This document shows positions 5,637-8,020 of a stretch of DNA of 8,020 bases, in pieces. A program made the position numbers and the translations under genes. The first letter of the stretch is position 1. The number at the start of each line of letters is the position of its first letter. The stretch is taken from positions 93,241-101,260 of the forward strand of contig PBWL01000032.1 in NCBI GenBank assembly GCA_002727235.1. The letters are read 5' to 3'. The DNA comes from Acidimicrobiaceae bacterium (GTDB lineage: Bacteria; Actinomycetota; Acidimicrobiia; Acidimicrobiales; Ilumatobacteraceae). A model generated the notes under the pieces. The model saw only the letters and a program-made list of their open reading frames with translations, was not told where the DNA came from and searched no databases.

Positions 5637-6818
5637 ATGGACGCGTCTTCCCCCAATCCTTCGTCCCCTGATTCGATATCACAGGCCACATTTCCCTCTT
5701 CCCGAAGGGGTTTTGATCAAGAAAAGGTGAAGGCATTTTTGGTTGCAGTCGCGGCTGAAATGCAAGGCGCAATCGATGAGAATGCGCGTCTTTTAAGTGA
5801 ACTCGATGAGGCCGAGAAGCGTGCGGTGAATCTTGCCGAGATGGATGACGAACTGTTACAGGAATTGCTTGGTGAAGAAAAAGCTCGAACACTGGTGTCA
5901 GCCCGCGAGGAGACTCGTGTTGAGCGAGCCGAGATGCGAGCTCGCCTGCGCGAAATCGTTGAAGAGGCCGACCGTCATGTCGAACAAGCAAACCTGAAGA
6001 TTGCTCGTCTTCGTGAGTCGGCTCGCTTGTGGGCTGAAGAAACTGAATTGCATCAGCGTCGCCTTGCAGAACAGTTCGACCGCGCTCGGGCGCTTGCGGC
6101 AGATGTTGTTGCGGTCCTTGACCCGCAGTCAATCGCCGCTGATGTTGCGTCGATCGAGGAAATGCCGATGATGGCTTCCGACGCATTGAGTGATGTGTTC
6201 GACGGTCAATCTGACGGTGACGGTGAATCTGCTGTTGAAGGCGCTGAATCATCATCTGATGAGAGTGTCATCGACGACGGCCCGTCAGCCGAAGTTGTTC
6301 CGTTGTTTCCCGGACGGCAGAAAGAGACTGACGACGAGTTCGATGAGGTTGGCATCTCGACTCCACGACTAGATGAGGTCATCAGCAGAGAGTTGGCAGC
6401 TGTCGTGCGTTCGGTGAAGAAAGCTTTCGATGATGAACTCGATGTGGTGCTCGCCGCACTCGATGGTGACGATGAAAAGAAGCGGCGGACACCGCTCCCT
6501 GGTCCTGCGGCATACCGTAAGCGTCACGTGAAGTTGATGACCTCAGCATTTAAGGCAGCTGCAGAGGCAGGTGCGGCTGATCTAGGCTCAGATTCCGTTG
6601 ATGGCGAGGCGGCATGTTCGGCTGCCATTGCAGTAGTTGACGAACAGTTGCTTTCATTCGTCCGTGGGCAAGTCGTGCAAACAATCAAAGACCATGGTGA
6701 TGATCAACGTGCGATTGTCAAGTCGGTAAGAGCGGCATACCGGGAAGTGAAAGGTGAACGCGTCGAGTCGGCGCTGTTTGCCGCAATGACCGCTGCCTAC
6801 GAAACAGCTCAGCGGTAA
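5637..6818 (+). CDS. DivIVA-like coiled-coil protein with an extra C-terminal helical domain
   Basis: This 393-aa cytoplasmic protein opens with a polar tail (1-16). A DivIVA-type N-terminal motif follows at about residues 17-41, with FPSSRRGFDQEKVKAFLVAV; the family signature is an F, then RG(Y/F)D, then a short helix. A long charged coiled coil spans about 42-160 and includes LLGEEKARTLVSAREE. A highly acidic, serine-rich and probably disordered linker occupies about 182-240. A C-terminal helical domain spans about 243-393 and includes LPGPAAYRKRH and AAYREVKGERVESALF. DivIVA/Wag31 proteins bind curved membrane through the N-terminus and mark poles or septa to organise wall growth. That role is inferred here from the N-terminus and coiled coil only. 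The C-terminal domain is not one I recognise. The gene lies between the YlbL-like protease and the UPF0182 gene. The ATG lacks a Shine-Dalgarno and may be leaderless. Confidence 0.75.
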   Translation: MDASSPNPSSPDSISQATFPSSRRGFDQEKVKAFLVAVAAEMQGAIDENARLLSELDEAEKRAVNLAEMDDELLQELLGEEKARTLVSAREETRVERAEMRARLREIVEEADRHVEQANLKIARLRESARLWAEETELHQRRLAEQFDRARALAADVVAVLDPQSIAADVASIEEMPMMASDALSDVFDGQSDGDGESAVEGAESSSDESVIDDGPSAEVVPLFPGRQKETDDEFDEVGISTPRLDEVISRELAAVVRSVKKAFDDELDVVLAALDGDDEKKRRTPLPGPAAYRKRHVKLMTSAFKAAAEAGAADLGSDSVDGEAACSAAIAVVDEQLLSFVRGQVVQTIKDHGDDQRAIVKSVRAAYREVKGERVESALFAAMTAAYETAQR

Positions 6819-6990
6819 TTGTCGTAGACATCGAGGTGAAATGGATGGCTGGTGGTAACGATCGTCCTTACGCCGAGCGCTAGGACAACACCCCGGCTGG
6901 CACGGTTGCCTTGGGTGACCGTTTTCCAACCGGCGTTGTAAATCCCCCGGACATCTTGGATGTCAATGCGAACTCGCTCTCGTTGACGAG
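6812..6990 (-). pseudogene. Possible decayed coding relic resembling the C-terminus of MlrC-type (M81) proteins
   Basis: The 186-bp gap between the DivIVA-like stop and the UPF0182 start has one minus-strand frame that reads like protein: RVRIDIQDVRG, IYNAGWKTVTQGNRASRG, VVLALGVRTIVTTSHPFHLD, then VYDNYR before a TGA at 6811-6809. This resembles, from memory only, the C-terminal pattern of MlrC/M81 proteins (DG-x-NAG, then G-x-VL-x-GGV-x-VIVT, then a D/FR segment). No ATG, GTG or TTG lies within it; the nearest in-frame starts (7105, 7174) are inside the UPF0182 gene. The family tail after YR is also absent, because the DivIVA-like gene begins there. If real it is a fragment left by rearrangement; it may equally be a chance open frame. 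Nothing else, including tRNA or a clear terminator, is seen in the gap. Confidence 0.25.
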
Positions 6991-6997
6991 TAGCCTC

Positions 6998-7002
6998 AGG
7001 AG
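6998..7002 (+). promoter_or_regulatory. Shine-Dalgarno AGGAG before the UPF0182 start
   Basis: AGGAG is the only strong ribosome-binding match in the window and lies 2 nt before ATG 7005, closer than the usual 5-8 nt. An in-frame TGA at 6984-6986 excludes a longer start, and the next in-frame candidate is a GTG at 7062 at the edge of the first membrane helix. The ATG is therefore preferred despite the tight spacing. Confidence 0.5.
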
Positions 7003-7004
7003 TA

Positions 7005-8020
7005 ATGCGACCAGAGTCGGAAATCCCTCGCCCGCCAGCCCAACGACGCCTTAACGGCCGTGTGGGCCTGATTGTTGTCGGAGCGATCGCGTTCTTCGTT
7101 CTCATATTTGGTCGAGGTATTGCCTCTTTTTGGATTGACCTTCTATGGCACCGCGCCCTCGGTCGGAGCGACATTTTCTGGGGTCAACTCACCGCCAAAC
7201 TCACCATGTTTGGGGTTTGTCTCCTCGTGTTCTTGCTGATCGGGTGGGTCAACCTATGGGTTGCCGACCGTACGGCACCGGTTCGGTTGGAAAATAACGT
7301 TCCTCCGGTCGTGCAACGCTTTCATGAGGTGTTCGGTCGCCGCATGAGACTCGTCCGCTACGGGGTGGCAACTCTGCTCGGAATCTTGGTGTCGTTGCCG
7401 GCAACTCAGCAATGGGAAGACCTTCTCCTCTTCAGAAATTCTCAAACGTTCGGCGTCTCCGATCCGCAATTTGGAGCCGATGTCGGCTTCTACGTGTTCA
7501 GACTCCCGCTGATCAGTTTTTTGTCTGACTGGCTGTTTGCCGCACTGCTCCTCATCATCATCATTACGGCAATTACCCATGTGTTGAATGGCGCAGTGCT
7601 GTTTGCGGGAATGGTTCCGACCGTGCGACAAGCGACCAAGGTGCATATGGCGGTGCTACTCGCAATACTCGCCGTTCTCAGAGCGGGTGACTATTGGCTG
7701 GCTCGATTCGACCTCACCAATGAGACTCGTGGAGTTGTGCAAGGTGCAACGTATGCGGTTGTGAACGCGGAATTGCCGGCGTTGATGTTGCTCACACTGA
7801 TTGCGCTCCTCACCGCAGTGCTGTTCCTTGTGACGATTCGCACCGACCGTTGGCGATTCCCCTTGATCGCTTCAGCGCTCTGGTTGGTAGTGTCGATTGG
7901 CGGTGGGTCGGTGTACCCGTCGTTGGTTCAGTCACTTGTCGTTCGTCCGAACCAAGCCGAGCGAGAACTTCCGTACATCGCTCGTAATGTCGAGGCGACC
8001 CGTGCAGCGATGGCACTTGA
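7005..8020 (+). CDS. UPF0182 (COG1615) large membrane protein, N-terminal 338 codons (runs off the right edge)
   Basis: This is a partial polytopic membrane protein; full-length family members are about 900-1000 aa, so roughly a third is present. About seven TM segments can be read, at residues about 20-38, 62-86, 115-133, 169-196, 210-228, 254-278 and 284-303. Family landmarks are WIDLLWHRALGRSDIFWGQL (43-62), DPQFGADVGFYVFRLPL (153-169) and VRPNQAERELPYIARNVEATR (313-333), which begins the large extracytoplasmic part. The biochemical role of UPF0182 is unknown; no transport or catalytic motif can be pointed to. ATG 7005 is fixed by an upstream in-frame stop at 6984 and an AGGAG at 6998. In Mycobacterium the homologue neighbours the PDZ/Lon-like gene; here a DivIVA-like gene and a 186-bp gap separate them. 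Family membership is very secure. Confidence 0.95.
   Translation, partial: MRPESEIPRPPAQRRLNGRVGLIVVGAIAFFVLIFGRGIASFWIDLLWHRALGRSDIFWGQLTAKLTMFGVCLLVFLLIGWVNLWVADRTAPVRLENNVPPVVQRFHEVFGRRMRLVRYGVATLLGILVSLPATQQWEDLLLFRNSQTFGVSDPQFGADVGFYVFRLPLISFLSDWLFAALLLIIIITAITHVLNGAVLFAGMVPTVRQATKVHMAVLLAILAVLRAGDYWLARFDLTNETRGVVQGATYAVVNAELPALMLLTLIALLTAVLFLVTIRTDRWRFPLIASALWLVVSIGGGSVYPSLVQSLVVRPNQAERELPYIARNVEATRAAMAL

Noticed and set aside
5404..6255. A 283-codon open frame on the minus strand
   Set aside because: It lies opposite the end of the protease and the DivIVA-like gene, is rich in Arg, Gln and His as expected of a shadow frame, and shows no domain.
6903..6932. CGGTTG and CAACCG inverted arms as a terminator for the DivIVA-like gene
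   Set aside because: The 6-bp arms are separated by 18 bases with no T-tract, and they lie about 85 bp past the stop; too weak to call.

Overview
The window looks like chromosomal DNA from an actinobacterium, by inference one with moderately high GC such as an Acidimicrobiia or Ilumatobacter-like lineage. The main evidence is a PDZ/Lon-type (YlbL-like) membrane protease close upstream of a UPF0182 membrane protein, a pairing known from actinobacteria (Rv3194c/Rv3193c in Mycobacterium tuberculosis, from memory). A DivIVA-like coiled-coil protein and an MMPL-family exporter fit this placement. There are no rRNA or tRNA genes, insertion sequences or CRISPR arrays. The sequence is dense core-type DNA with short intergenic gaps.

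Layout from left to right. (1) Bases 1-915, minus strand: an Ogt-type O6-alkylguanine DNA alkyltransferase, followed by the first 115 codons of a class I SAM-dependent methyltransferase that runs off the left edge and is probably co-transcribed. (2) Bases 916-1035: a divergent promoter region with a short hairpin and a candidate ogt promoter. (3) Bases 1036-3423, plus strand: an MMPL/RND-type exporter with two apparent extra membrane segments between its halves. (4) Bases 3413-4346, minus strand: a small two-TM protein, then a HEAT-repeat protein, spaced as if translationally coupled. The HEAT gene overlaps the MMPL gene tail to tail by 11 bp. (5) Bases 4345-5583, plus strand: the PDZ/Lon-like protease, whose ATG overlaps the ATG of the divergent two-TM gene inside one CCATGG. 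(6) Bases 5637-6818, plus strand: a DivIVA-like protein with an uncharacterised C-terminal helical domain. (7) Bases 6819-7004: a non-coding gap whose minus strand may hold a decayed coding relic. (8) Bases 7005 to the right edge, plus strand: the N-terminal 338 codons of a UPF0182 protein.

Most of the genes concern the cell envelope: an exporter, a membrane-anchored protease, a polar or septal scaffold-like protein and a large polytopic protein. Ogt adds direct DNA repair. No obviously new defence or mobile system is present. The most interesting features are the interposed DivIVA-like gene, the shared start-codon junction of the protease and the two-TM/HEAT pair, and a terminator-like palindrome buried in the coding end of the HEAT gene.
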